64,000 nucleotides of DNA, taken from positions 1-64,000 of the forward strand of contig NZ_JBFTXJ020000011.1 in the NCBI RefSeq assembly GCF_041379945.2. The letters are read 5' to 3'. Every line of letters starts with the position of its first letter. Position 1 is the first letter of the stretch. The notes below the pieces were generated by a model, which was not told the DNA's origin, did not search any database, and saw only the letters and a program-made list of their open reading frames with translations. Of the stretch, positions 48,401 to 58,200 are shown piece after piece. The translations under genes and the position numbers were made by a program. The DNA is from Aneurinibacillus sp. REN35. GTDB taxonomy: Bacteria; Bacillota; Bacilli; Aneurinibacillales; Aneurinibacillaceae.

Positions 48401-49093
48401 ATGGTTGAACCAGTAAAGATTTTAGTAGTAGAGGATGATAATGATATAAATCAGCTGCTATGCAACATCATTAGAAAAAGCGGCTACTTTCCGCAGCCTG
48501 CTTTTTCTGGCACAGAAGCAATGCTTTATTTGGAGAAGAAAGAATGGGATATGATACTCCTTGACCTGATGCTTCCGGGAATGTCCGGAGATAAAATACT
48601 TTCAGAAATTACTGAAAAAAACAACATTCCCGTTATTATCATTTCAGCAAAATTGGATCAAGAAACAAAAATAGATATGTTAAGAACCGGTGCAGACGAT
48701 TATATTACAAAGCCGTTTGATATCGAGGAAGTTTCTGCTCGGATTGACTCTCATTTGAGAAGATACCAACGAATAAATAAACTGCCAAACACGAAAAGGC
48801 TTATACATAAGGATATGGAAGTTGATACAGAAGCGAGGACTGTAATTGTACAGGGGAGGGAACTGAATTTTACAGCACGTGAATACGAGATTATAGTTCT
48901 TTTCATGTCATCACCAAAGAAGGTTTTCACGAAGAAGAATTTGTTTGAAAGCGTTTGGAAAGAGGCGTTTTACGGGGACGATAATATAATTAATGTACAT
49001 ATCAGCAATATACGAAGCAAGTTGGCAGCCGTTAATCCAGATGAACAATATATTGAGACCATTTGGGGTATGGGATATCGGCTTAAAACTTAA
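48401..49093 (+). CDS. OmpR-family response regulator
   Basis: A 230-residue regulator. The receiver domain has VVEDDND and phospho-acceptor Asp in LLDLMLPGMSG; the winged helix has INVHISNIRSKLAAV. The ATG has GGAGG spaced 9 bases. It opens a cassette of response regulator, ABC transporter and histidine kinase like those that defend Firmicutes against peptide antibiotics. Phased direct repeats that overlap its stop codon and the next promoter are likely its binding site. Confidence 0.92.
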   Translation: MVEPVKILVVEDDNDINQLLCNIIRKSGYFPQPAFSGTEAMLYLEKKEWDMILLDLMLPGMSGDKILSEITEKNNIPVIIISAKLDQETKIDMLRTGADDYITKPFDIEEVSARIDSHLRRYQRINKLPNTKRLIHKDMEVDTEARTVIVQGRELNFTAREYEIIVLFMSSPKKVFTKKNLFESVWKEAFYGDDNIINVHISNIRSKLAAVNPDEQYIETIWGMGYRLKT

Positions 49094-49129
49094 GGTTTTC
49101 TTTAGACTTTGCTTAAGGGTTGGCTAAGG
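49090..49129 (+). promoter_or_regulatory. Four phased direct repeats, probable response-regulator site
   Basis: TTAAGG (49090-49095), TTTAGA (49101-49106), TTAAGG (49113-49118) and CTAAGG (49124-49129) recur every 11-12 bases, one helical turn. The last overlaps a candidate -35 TTGGCT (49120-49125), 18 bases before an extended -10, TGCTAAAAG. This geometry is usual for OmpR-family activators. Confidence 0.6.
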
Positions 49130-49172
49130 TTTCCTTTCTATGCTAAAAGCATCATGTTGAGGAGGGAAATTA

Positions 49173-50096
49173 ATGGGTGAGTATGTACTGAAAACAAGTA
49201 ACGTAACAAAACGATTTAAAAATCAAGTTGCCCTAAATAAAGTGAACCTTTCCATTGAAAAGGGGTCCATTTATGGTTTTATTGGACAAAACGGTGCCGG
49301 AAAGTCCACTTTAATTCGAATTGTCGCAGGCCTTGCTACTCCCACCACGGGGTCGATTGAATTATTCGGGCACAGCAATGGTCCAGAACTAATTAAAACG
49401 AGGAAGCGGATTGGCACAATGATTGAAGGACCTGCCTTATATCCGCATATGACAGCTTTTGAAAATTTGGAAGCACACCGGCTTTTGAAAGGAATTCCAG
49501 GCAAAGAATGTGTAGAAAGAATGCTTGCAATGGTAGGTCTTCAGGATACAGGAAAAAAGAAGGCAAAAAATTTTTCATTAGGTATGAAACAAAGGCTCGG
49601 AATAGCCATCGCCTTGCTTGGAGATCCTGAATTTTTAATTCTTGATGAGCCTATCAATGGGCTGGATCCGATGGGAGTCATCGAAATAAGAGAACTATTG
49701 AAAAGACTAAGTCAGGAATATGGAATGACCATTTTAATTTCCAGCCATATATTGAGTGAGCTTTATTTGCTTGCGACCCATTATGGGATTATTCATGAAG
49801 GCCATTTATTGGAACAAGTAACGATCGAAGAACTACATGCAAAGTGTCAGCAATTTTTGCATATCAAAGTAAACCATCCGGAAAAGGCTGCTGCTATTAT
49901 CGAATCAAGTCTTTCAACAAATGACTTTGAAGTCATGCCAGATGGTTGCATTAAACTATTCGACTATGTTGATACCCCTGGAAAGGTTTCTTCCATTCTT
50001 GTACATGAAGGTCTGGTCATTGAGCAACTTATGCCAATGGGACAGGATTTGGAAACTTATTTCATAAATCGTATTGGGGGTATTGAGCATGAGTAA
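49173..50096 (+). CDS. ABC transporter ATP-binding protein (BcrA type)
   Basis: A 307-residue ATPase with Walker A GQNGAGKST, signature FSLGMKQRLGIA and Walker B FLILDEP, plus SSHILSE with the switch histidine. The extra 90-residue C-terminal domain is typical of the drug-exporting BcrA branch. GAGGAGGG lies about 5 bases before the ATG. It overlaps the permease gene by 8 bases. The likely role is removal of, or immunity to, a peptide antibiotic; the substrate is inferred from family only. Confidence 0.9.
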   Translation: MGEYVLKTSNVTKRFKNQVALNKVNLSIEKGSIYGFIGQNGAGKSTLIRIVAGLATPTTGSIELFGHSNGPELIKTRKRIGTMIEGPALYPHMTAFENLEAHRLLKGIPGKECVERMLAMVGLQDTGKKKAKNFSLGMKQRLGIAIALLGDPEFLILDEPINGLDPMGVIEIRELLKRLSQEYGMTILISSHILSELYLLATHYGIIHEGHLLEQVTIEELHAKCQQFLHIKVNHPEKAAAIIESSLSTNDFEVMPDGCIKLFDYVDTPGKVSSILVHEGLVIEQLMPMGQDLETYFINRIGGIEHE

Positions 50097-50838
50097 TCTT
50101 ATTATGGCAGAATGGTATAAGCTGAAAAAGGATCGATCACTTTGGACATTGATCATTGTTCTGGTGGCTGTTAGCCTCTTATATCCTCTGTTGATTATGT
50201 TTGATGAAGGGGCAGAAACGATTAAAGTAAGTGATTTTTATCAAAGAACCATTCTAGATGGAAATAACTACGTGCTAAGGCTTGCTCCTTGTATACTGGC
50301 TGGCTTCTTTATTTCAGGCGAATATTCAACCGGAACCATGAAAAGTATTGTTTCTTCTGGGAATAGCAGGGTTTGTATTTATCTCGCAAAATTGATTGTC
50401 TATTCTATTGGGGCCATTACGCTTTCATTAATTTTTCCAATTGTTTTAACAGGAGCTGTCTCTGCTTCCCTTCATTTCAATGGGATGCCGGAGATCGGAT
50501 ATTTTGCTAAAACAATTGGATTAACGATCCTTTATGTGCCCGCTTTTGCCTCGATCATGGCCTTGCTTGCCACAATTTTTACGGATAGTGGAAAGGCAAT
50601 CGGTTTTATGCTTATCTTTTTCCTTCTTATTGATAGTTTCTTATATTTATTGGCTCAAGTATCTCCGGTATTTGAAGTTATATTCAATTATTCTGTCTTT
50701 AAGTTATTTGTAGACGTTGCAAATGCAGACATTATTCATGGTGCTGAAATGATTAAGCTGTTCTTGGTACCGATTGTAACGTTTGTCGCTTTCGGGATTT
50801 TGGGCAGCGTTTTATTCCATAAAAAAGAAATAAAATAA
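50089..50838 (+). CDS. ABC-2 type permease (BcrB-like)
   Basis: A 249-residue membrane protein with six predicted membrane segments, starting MSNLIMAEWYKLKKDRSLWTL. This cytoplasmic N-terminal motif, AEWYKLKKDR, is common to the ABC-2 permeases in lantibiotic and bacitracin exporters. It overlaps the ATPase gene by 8 bases, so the two form one transporter. The ATG at 50089 is chosen over an upstream in-frame codon. Confidence 0.88.
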   Translation: MSNLIMAEWYKLKKDRSLWTLIIVLVAVSLLYPLLIMFDEGAETIKVSDFYQRTILDGNNYVLRLAPCILAGFFISGEYSTGTMKSIVSSGNSRVCIYLAKLIVYSIGAITLSLIFPIVLTGAVSASLHFNGMPEIGYFAKTIGLTILYVPAFASIMALLATIFTDSGKAIGFMLIFFLLIDSFLYLLAQVSPVFEVIFNYSVFKLFVDVANADIIHGAEMIKLFLVPIVTFVAFGILGSVLFHKKEIK

Positions 50839-50859
50839 ACGAATGGGTGGGTGAGGAAA

Positions 50860-51777
50860 ATGAAGTATGTACTAATATTTTTGGTTTGCATGGCATTACT
50901 TTTTCTCATCCGCCTTCTTTTCCTGAAAAAAGAAATACGAAGTGTTACTGAACAGTTACAGGAGAGACACCACAATAAAACAGATAAGAAAATAAGTCTT
51001 GCCTTTTATGACAAAGACTTTGAGGAACTTGCAAAGGAAATAAATCTTCAAATAGATGAAACAAAGCAGGCGATTGCACAAAAAAGACGGACAGAGAATG
51101 AATTAAAGCAGGCTATTTCAAATATTTCCCATGACATTCGAACGCCGATGACTTCTATTTTGGGTTATATACAATTTTTAGAGGATGATGAGTTAACCCC
51201 CGAAAGAAGAAAAGAGCATCTCCTAACTGTAAAAAATGGAGCATTACGATTAAAAGTATTACTGGAAGACTTTTTTGAGCTATCCATCATTGAGTCAACA
51301 GATTATTCATTAGAGATAGAATGGATTCAATTGAATGAGCTAGTTTTAGAGGTGTTGATAGGCTTTTACGAAGAATTCAATCAAAAGCAGATAGAGCCGA
51401 CTATCAACATTCCAGAGGATAAAATATGGATGAAGGCTGATTCCTCAGCAGTAAAACGGGTAATGGAAAACTTGGTTACAAATGCTTTAAAGCATTCAAC
51501 TGAAAATGTAACCATTACTTTGAAAGGTACTCCGTCATCTGCCCTGCTTATGATCAGCAATCCAGCTCCGCAATTAAAGGAAGAAGAACTCTTCCACTTG
51601 TTTGATCGCTTTTATAAAGCAGATCAAGCAAGAAAAGGAAAAGGAACAGGACTTGGATTATCCATTGCCAAAAGTTTAATGGAAAAAATGAATGGAAGTC
51701 TCTCTGCGGAATTGAAAGAGAACCAATTATATATGATATGTGAGTGGAAAATCAAAGCACATAATACCCGGGGATAA
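50860..51777 (+). CDS. Sensor histidine kinase with a single membrane helix
   Basis: A 305-residue kinase from the ATG at 50860 behind GGTGAGG. It has only one N-terminal membrane helix (about 3-22), no sensor domain, and a coiled region to about 85. Then come HisKA with ISHDIRTPM and HATPase with NLVTNALKHS and GTGLGLSIA. Kinases lacking an outer domain often sense through their partner transporter, which fits this neighbourhood. It follows the permease by 21 bases and matches the response regulator at the head of the cassette. Confidence 0.88.
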   Translation: MKYVLIFLVCMALLFLIRLLFLKKEIRSVTEQLQERHHNKTDKKISLAFYDKDFEELAKEINLQIDETKQAIAQKRRTENELKQAISNISHDIRTPMTSILGYIQFLEDDELTPERRKEHLLTVKNGALRLKVLLEDFFELSIIESTDYSLEIEWIQLNELVLEVLIGFYEEFNQKQIEPTINIPEDKIWMKADSSAVKRVMENLVTNALKHSTENVTITLKGTPSSALLMISNPAPQLKEEELFHLFDRFYKADQARKGKGTGLGLSIAKSLMEKMNGSLSAELKENQLYMICEWKIKAHNTRG

Positions 51778-51818
51778 ATATAGCCGTTACATAAAGGGAG
51801 TGACGTACAATTAAGGGC

Positions 51819-53291
51819 ATGCAACTTCGGGAACAGATAAAAAAGATAGGATTAATATTGTCAATCATTCCAATTGTTTGGGGAACTTTGTTGTGTTTTG
51901 AGGAAAATAAAACCGAAGCACACATAAATAATAAACTGCATGAAATTGACCAATATGTTCAAGCAAAACTGGAAAAGAACAATATTCCTGGTGCATCTAT
52001 TGCGATTACTCATAATGATACGGTTATTTTTATAAATGGCTATGGAAGAACTGCAAATCATCATCGGATTACAGCGGATACGCCATTTCCTATCGCTTCA
52101 TTAAGCAAAGCTTTTACAGCATTATCTGTCATGCAGCTTGTAGAGGAGGGAAAGATCGAATTAGATAAGCCTTTTAATGAATATGTACCATCGTTTAAAA
52201 TAAACGATCCAAGAGGTTCGAAAATTACTCCACGGCATTTATTGAATCATACTAGTGGTTTAACTGATAAGGTGTACCCCGATATGACTCTTGATCCCCA
52301 GCCTCAATCATTTCAAGAAGTAATCCAGCTATTAAAAAATGTATCCCTCGCAAGTGAACCTGGAAAGGAATATCAGTACAATAACACGAATTATCAACTG
52401 CTTGCACTTCTCGTAGAGGTTGTTAGTAAAAAGAAATTTTCGGAGTATATGGAGCAACACATCTTTGCCTCATTAGGGATGAAACAAACCTTTAATGTCG
52501 CAAATACGAAAGAACTTAATAAAAGTAACAAAGTAGTTGGTGGGCATTATTTTTTATTTGGCAAACCAGTGGCCAAAGATGAACCGGATTGGTTTGTAGA
52601 CGGGCCTGCAGGAATGGTTTCAAGTGCAAAGGATATGGCTAAGTGGTTACTTATACAATCAAACGATGGTATGCATAATAATAACCAGCTCCTTAGCAGC
52701 AACGGGATTCAAGCCATGCACATGCCGACAAGCTCTAAGATATCTTATGGAATGGGCTGGAATATCTTCGAGGATGATGAGGGTGAAAAACAGACCCAGC
52801 ATAGCGGAATTTTATGGACATATAAATCAGAAGCATTGATATTGCCAACTGAAGGCTATGGAATTGTGATGCTATTCAATAGTGGATTGAATTCGTTTGT
52901 TGATTATTATTCCTTTATCGATGGCATAGCAAAAATTTTAACAAACCAATCACCGGATGAGACTTTTTATAACAATCAACTTTTTGAGATAGTAGCAGGG
53001 GCGTTAATTATCGTAGCCATTGTTTTGGGGATTCGCCAACTACTGCGTTTACATCGTGGGGTGGAGAAAGTTAAAACCCGACCAAAATGGCGGTCTGCAC
53101 TTTATCTGGTGTTACGATTGATTCCTGTATGCTTATTGATTTTCTTGCCGAAACTGCTGACGTTTATTGGGGGTGGGAGAGTAATTAGCTGGGAAGGAAT
53201 TATCCTGATGATGCCGAGCATTTTTATCTTGCTTGTAATTGTGTCATTATTCAATCTTATGATTGTTATTTTTCGAGTAATGTATAGATAA
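51819..53291 (+). CDS. Serine hydrolase, beta-lactamase/PBP4* family, with C-terminal membrane helices
   Basis: A 490-residue class-C type serine hydrolase. An N-terminal membrane segment (about 8-26) is followed by the catalytic domain with the nucleophile motif SLSK (in PIASLSKAF), the YNN triad and HSG near residue 330. Four hydrophobic segments fill the C-terminal 120 residues. The ribosome site is weak (AAGGG close to the ATG). It lies 41 bases after the kinase and could be part of the cassette. It may alter wall components or cleave peptides; the substrate is unknown. Confidence 0.85.
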   Translation: MQLREQIKKIGLILSIIPIVWGTLLCFEENKTEAHINNKLHEIDQYVQAKLEKNNIPGASIAITHNDTVIFINGYGRTANHHRITADTPFPIASLSKAFTALSVMQLVEEGKIELDKPFNEYVPSFKINDPRGSKITPRHLLNHTSGLTDKVYPDMTLDPQPQSFQEVIQLLKNVSLASEPGKEYQYNNTNYQLLALLVEVVSKKKFSEYMEQHIFASLGMKQTFNVANTKELNKSNKVVGGHYFLFGKPVAKDEPDWFVDGPAGMVSSAKDMAKWLLIQSNDGMHNNNQLLSSNGIQAMHMPTSSKISYGMGWNIFEDDEGEKQTQHSGILWTYKSEALILPTEGYGIVMLFNSGLNSFVDYYSFIDGIAKILTNQSPDETFYNNQLFEIVAGALIIVAIVLGIRQLLRLHRGVEKVKTRPKWRSALYLVLRLIPVCLLIFLPKLLTFIGGGRVISWEGIILMMPSIFILLVIVSLFNLMIVIFRVMYR

Positions 53292-53357
53292 TGGGATACC
53301 CATATAAGTGAACCATGACAGTATAGACTAGAAGAAACCATACGTAGGGAGGGTAAA

Positions 53358-54098
53358 ATGAATAAGAACAATTTTTTAGAGGTGATTGAACAGTCAGATA
53401 TCGCAAGCCATAAAGAATATCTAGGTCAAGTTTTGAGACCAGCAATTGATATATTAAAGAATAAAGATGCCAAACCACGATTGGGCTGCAGCCGTTTTGG
53501 TGGAGCCCCCGATTTACCGATTGGTAGCGAATGGCCTACCTATGAGGGGAAGCCTTATCGCTTCCTTGGTCAAATTAATTTTGCAGAAATTCCATCAACT
53601 GAAGCAAATTTGCCATCGAAAGGAATCCTAAGTCTTTTTGTAGCAGGTACTAATCCTGATGGTGACTGTTATCTGGAGACGTATGAGGACGGATATATTC
53701 ATGCTATATACATCCCTGAATCTACGAAGCTAGAGACTATATTCCCGCTGCGTTCTGATATTGGCAAGCCTACTGTGATTGAGTTTTCCCCGACGATTGA
53801 TATCCCTTATGACGAATACCAGGTGAATGATTGGCCTTTCGAGGAAGATCAGAATGACATATACACTGAAATACGTGATTCTTTACATAAAAGTTCAGAT
53901 TATCTTCTAGGCTACCCTTCATATTGCTCACTAGCATATGATCCAACACCTGGAGCAGAATGGATTCCACTGCTAACAATTGATTCAGATGATGATCTTG
54001 AGTGGTGCTGGCATGACGGCGACAAATTGATGATATTTATCGAAACAGAACGACTGAGGAATTTAGATTTTAGTAGGCTAAAGTCTGATGCAGGCTAA
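53358..54098 (+). CDS. DUF1963 protein (YwqG-like)
   Basis: A 246-residue soluble protein of the DUF1963 family, with the motif RFGGAPDLPIGSEWP and FLGQINFAEIP, later ending GDKLMIFIE. The family has no proven role. GGGAGGG precedes the ATG. It ends at a terminator, so it forms its own unit after the hydrolase gene. Confidence 0.85.
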   Translation: MNKNNFLEVIEQSDIASHKEYLGQVLRPAIDILKNKDAKPRLGCSRFGGAPDLPIGSEWPTYEGKPYRFLGQINFAEIPSTEANLPSKGILSLFVAGTNPDGDCYLETYEDGYIHAIYIPESTKLETIFPLRSDIGKPTVIEFSPTIDIPYDEYQVNDWPFEEDQNDIYTEIRDSLHKSSDYLLGYPSYCSLAYDPTPGAEWIPLLTIDSDDDLEWCWHDGDKLMIFIETERLRNLDFSRLKSDAG

Positions 54099-54121
54099 AG
54101 GAAATTAATCTTATGTTTTTT

Positions 54122-54150
54122 AAGAGTGAGGTCTTACTCTCACTCTTTTT
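54122..54150 (+). terminator. Terminator after the DUF1963 gene
   Basis: AAGAGTGAG pairs with CTCACTCTT and is followed by TTT. A diverged copy of the same hairpin occurs at 62031-62061. Confidence 0.8.
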
Positions 54151-54187
54151 ATGTATGTACATAACATTATGGAAGGTGATAATTAAA

Positions 54188-54343
54188 ATGAAAGCAAATC
54201 AAATTATCCAGATTATGGATGATCGTCAACTCGCTCACTTCATAATTATATTAATATTAAAAATAATATACGTCAAACAACCGATTCGTCTAAATATAGA
54301 GCAATCGAGAAGAAACCTTACCTTATTTTTCGTGCTACTATGA
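54188..54343 (+). CDS. Possible small protein (51 residues)
   Basis: The frame begins MKANQIIQIMDDRQLAHFI behind AAGGTGAT spaced 7 bases, and contains one isoleucine-rich hydrophobic stretch. No family is recognised. Strong AT bias and lack of a promoter make it uncertain; it may be a decayed gene. Confidence 0.3.
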   Translation: MKANQIIQIMDDRQLAHFIIILILKIIYVKQPIRLNIEQSRRNLTLFFVLL

Positions 54344-54396
54344 GCTTATGAATCGGTAGTGTTCTGTTAACGCGCATGAAGAGAAGGAGGGGAAAT

Positions 54397-54897
54397 ATGA
54401 ATAAAAAAGTTCAGAAAATCTCAGCGAATTTGTGGTTTGATACGCAAGCCGAAGATGCAGCCACGTTCTATACGTCTATCTTTAAAAATTCGAAGATCGG
54501 AAGAATAACTCGTCGTGGTAAAGAAGGGTATGAAATTCATGGTATAGCAGAGGGAACGGTAATGACCGTGGAATTTCAATTGGAAGAACAAAAATTCGTA
54601 GCGTTAAATGGTGGTCCGCAATTCAAATTCACAGAGGCAATATCTTTTATCGTTAATTGTGATGATCAAGAAGAATTGGACTATTATTGGGAAAGGCTTT
54701 CCGAAGGCGGGGATGAAACGGCTCAAGTGTGCGGTTGGCTGAAGGATAAGTACGGCGTGTCGTGGCAAATTATTCCCGCCATACTAACTGAGATGATAAG
54801 CGATCCTGACGTAGAAAAATCAGAAAGGGTTATGAAGGCCCTTCTCCAAACAAGTAAAATCGACATAGAAACATTAAAACAGGCGTATGAAGGCTAG
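54397..54897 (+). CDS. PhnB-like VOC family protein (3-demethylubiquinone methyltransferase-like fold)
   Basis: A 166-residue protein of the YjdN/PhnB family, starting at the ATG at 54397 with AGAAGGAGGGG. It has LWFDTQAEDAATFYTSIF, the FVALNGGPQF strand, and the C-terminal CGWLKDKYGVSWQIIP, all typical. The family fold is a VOC dimer, and its substrate is unknown. The last residues (LKQAYEG) and the downstream sequence recur at 61951, where only a relic of the gene end remains. Confidence 0.88.
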   Translation: MNKKVQKISANLWFDTQAEDAATFYTSIFKNSKIGRITRRGKEGYEIHGIAEGTVMTVEFQLEEQKFVALNGGPQFKFTEAISFIVNCDDQEELDYYWERLSEGGDETAQVCGWLKDKYGVSWQIIPAILTEMISDPDVEKSERVMKALLQTSKIDIETLKQAYEG

Positions 54898-55010
54898 GGG
54901 TGCTATAGGGATATTTATGCTGCCCAACAACAGATGTGGCTTGGACCCTATTAGAAATAGTGATGAGAAAGAAGAACATGAATTGTAAAATTAAACGTAT
55001 GGTTTTTAAG
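54874..55010. repeat. Direct repeat copy 1 (PhnB gene end and downstream)
   Basis: The stretch from TTAAAACAGGCGTATGAAGG to CAACAACA (54874-54932) and again AATTGTAAAATTAAACG to TTTTTAAG (54981-55010) is repeated, with differences, at 61951-62039. Copy 1 has about 48 extra bases in the middle and is cut by an IS relic at its end. Confidence 0.8.
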
Positions 55011-55209
55011 GGGCTGTCCAGAAAGTCGATATAACTGACTTTACTGGCAGGCCGCCGTTTCACCCGAAGTACAGCCGGTGCATCGAGAAGCTGATACAGG
55101 AACATCTTCCCGCCTTCCTTAATCTAAATGGGTTAAAAAAAGAAGATGGCCAAAAACTTTTCGTTTTCGCCATCTTCTTTACTGTTTTAGGGACCTTTTA
55201 GACAGCCCC
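55010..55209. mobile_element. 200-bp IS-derived relic with terminal inverted repeats
   Basis: The left end GGGGCTGTCCAGAAAGTC and the right end GACCTTTTAGACAGCCCC are imperfect inverted repeats of the kind found on IS1182-like and related elements. Only about 200 bases lie between, with an uninterrupted frame reading GRPPFHPKYS and IEKLIQEHLPAF. This could be a transposase fragment. No target duplication is seen. I read it as a deletion derivative or a MITE. Confidence 0.65.
55136..55183 (-). terminator. Strong terminator inside the IS relic
   Basis: AAAGAAGATGGC pairs with GCCATCTTCTTT, with T-runs on both outer sides. It lies 66 bases past the SLH-protein stop on the minus strand and so probably ends that transcript. 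Confidence 0.8.
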
Positions 55210-55248
55210 TTCTACCAGGGGGGACAGGAATGCTTGCCAAATCTCTTA

Positions 55249-58200
55249 TTACTCGTTTTTATATTCCAACATTCTGAGTAGCATTACGACTGCTTCTGCT
55301 CGCGTTGTCGTATCGTTCGGGGAGAACTTGTTGTCGCCGCGGCCGCTGACAATACCTAGCTTACGCATTGCTTCGACCGCACCTTTCGCCCAATTTGGAA
55401 TATCTTCGTCATCGGTAAAGCCGCTTCGTGCATTCGCGTCAAGGGATATCTCTTGCGCTCTTGCGATCATTGACGCCGTCTCCGCGCGAGTGATCGGTGC
55501 ATCCGGACGCAAACTACCATCCTCGTACCCGCTTACGATACCCGCCTCTACGGCGAGAGCGACCGCTTGTTTGGCCCATGATCCGATCTTAGCCTGATCC
55601 TTGAAGGTAAGTGACGTGCCTGATCCCTCCAATTTCAGCGCACCCACCAACATGACCATAAATTCAGCACGGCTAATCGGGTTATCCGGTTTGAACGTTC
55701 CATCCGGATATCCGCTCACATGCTTTTGCGCTGCTGCGCGAATAATGGAGCGCTCGCCCCAATGACCGATAATGTCAGTGAACGTTGGCTCCGGCTGTTT
55801 AGGTGTTGCTTTGCTACCATCCTTTTTTATATCAACGGCCAGAACAGCAAATTTGGTAAAGTGGTCCACCTGTGCAGTGATCCATTCGTCGTTAATCTGT
55901 CCTCCTATCTCTACCCACCTTTTCTTTTCTTCATCATAATAGTAGAGAGCGATTTTCTGATTTTTGCCTACTTTAGCTGGATCGAATTTGATCGATAGTG
56001 TGACCGGCTTCTTAAAGTTATTGTTAAAGTTTTTCAAGACTTCAAAGGGTTGACTGACGAGCTGTTCTTGATCGGTTAAGGGGACAGACGTAGCAATCAG
56101 CTTTTCGATCGTGATACGCAGTTCTTGTTCAGCAGCCCCATTGGGAGCTTTAATGACGACCTCCCCGCCTAGATGTACTTCCCCGGAACTTCCAACCGGA
56201 ATCGTAATGGTTCCATTAGTTGATGTAATGACACCAAGATTGTTGCCTGAACCACTACGACCATCACCGCCCAAACCACCTGAACCGCCCGAACCACCGT
56301 TGTTGCCTATGTTATTAATCGCAATTGTTTCCACCGCTTTGTTTCCGGCATTGTCCCGCGCATACACCGTGTATGTTCCATTCTTCTTGACCTCAAAGCT
56401 GCTGGTAAAGCTGGTTCCACCGCCGGTTGAAAAGTAGGATAGAGGCTGCGCTCCGCTCGCCCACTTCGTCAATTCGAGTCCACTATGCGAGTCATCAATT
56501 TTCGCTGTGATTGTAGCGTTCTGATTTGCTGAAGAGGATGTTAAGTGGATAGTGGGCGGCGATTGATCCACATTGAAACTATCCGAATGATAGAGTGATT
56601 CATATTCATTCTCATCCTTAAAACGAACATGTAAAACCAAGCTTCCGGTCTCTGAAGATGTAGAAATCGTATCTCCGCTGGAAAATTCTTGCCAGCCGCT
56701 GGAATTCGGCTGCTCTTCTGTTTTTGTCCATTGGTAAGCTTGTGTACCAGCAATATATGACACAACCTCTACATCAGTAGAATGAGTTGGCGCCCAGTTT
56801 GAATGACCCTTTGGTTGGAAAGATACAGACACGATTTCTTTATATCCGAAATTATGTGAGGAGGCGTAATTGCGGATATTCTCGTAACCGACCATGATCA
56901 ATGTAGGGTTGCCCATAAACGCTTGTTGATCTATGCTGGTTACAAGAGCCGGAATGGTCACGTTCGTTACATTCTTGCTTTTAAATGCGTTTTCCCCAAT
57001 GGCAGTTACGATTAAATCAGCATCGCTTACCTTTGAAGGAATGACAATATTCCCTCCGCTTCCCTTATAGGAAACAATGGTCGCCGTCCCATCTTTATTA
57101 TCTGCGTATTCAAAATCTCCATCGTAACTGACCACAATGGTTTCCACCGCTTCGTTCCCGACATTGTCCCGCGCATATACGGTATATGTTCCGTTATCCG
57201 TAACGTTAAAGCTTTTGGTAAAGCTAGTTCCGCCGCCGGCTGAGAAGTAGGATAGAGGCTGTGTTCCGCTTGCCCACTTCGTTAATTGGAGTCCGCTATG
57301 CGGATCATCAATGGTAGCTGTTATGGCCACATTCTGATTGGATGGGGAGGATGCTCCCGTGCTTAACTGGATAACGGGCGGCGATTGATCCACATTGAAC
57401 CTGTTCGAATAATAGAATGATTCATATCCATTCCTATCTTTAAAGCGAACATGCAAAACCAAGCTCCCGGCCTCTGAAGGTGTAGAAATCGTATCTCCGC
57501 TTGAAAATTCTTGCCAGCCGCTGGAATTCGGTCTAGCTTCTGCTTTTGTCCATTGGTATGCCTGTATGCCAGTGATATAGGATGACACAACATCCACATC
57601 AGTTGAGTGAGATTGCGCCCAGCTTGAATCGCCATTTGGCTGGAAAGATACGGACACGATTTCCTTATAGCCAAATCCTTGTGAGGAAGCGTAATTTTTG
57701 ATATTCTGGTAACCGACCATGATCGGGGATGAGTTATTGTTAAAAGAATTTGTAGAAATTCTCGTCGATGGTCCTTCGATAATGGCTTCCGTTAGCCTGT
57801 TATTCAAAAAAGCAACTTCATCTATGCTGTTTACACGGGCCGGAATGGTCACACTCGTTAATTCGTTATGCGCAAAAGCCAGATAACCTAAGCTGGTTAC
57901 ACTGTCTGGAATGGTCACACTCGCTAATCTGTTATTAGTAAAGGTACCTTCACCTATTTTGGTTACACGATTCGGAATAGTCACGCTTGTTAATTGATTA
58001 CGAGCAAAAGCATAAGGGCCTAAGCTAGTTAAATCGGCCGGAAGCGTCACGCTCGTTAATCGGTTATCCTCAAAAGCACCATAACCTATCGTGGTTACAC
58101 TGTCCGGAAGTGTCAGGCTTCCTAACTGGTTTTTTTGAAAAGTACGTTCGCCCATGCTGATTAAATTGCCCAGAATGGTGACGTTCGTTAATTGGTTTTC

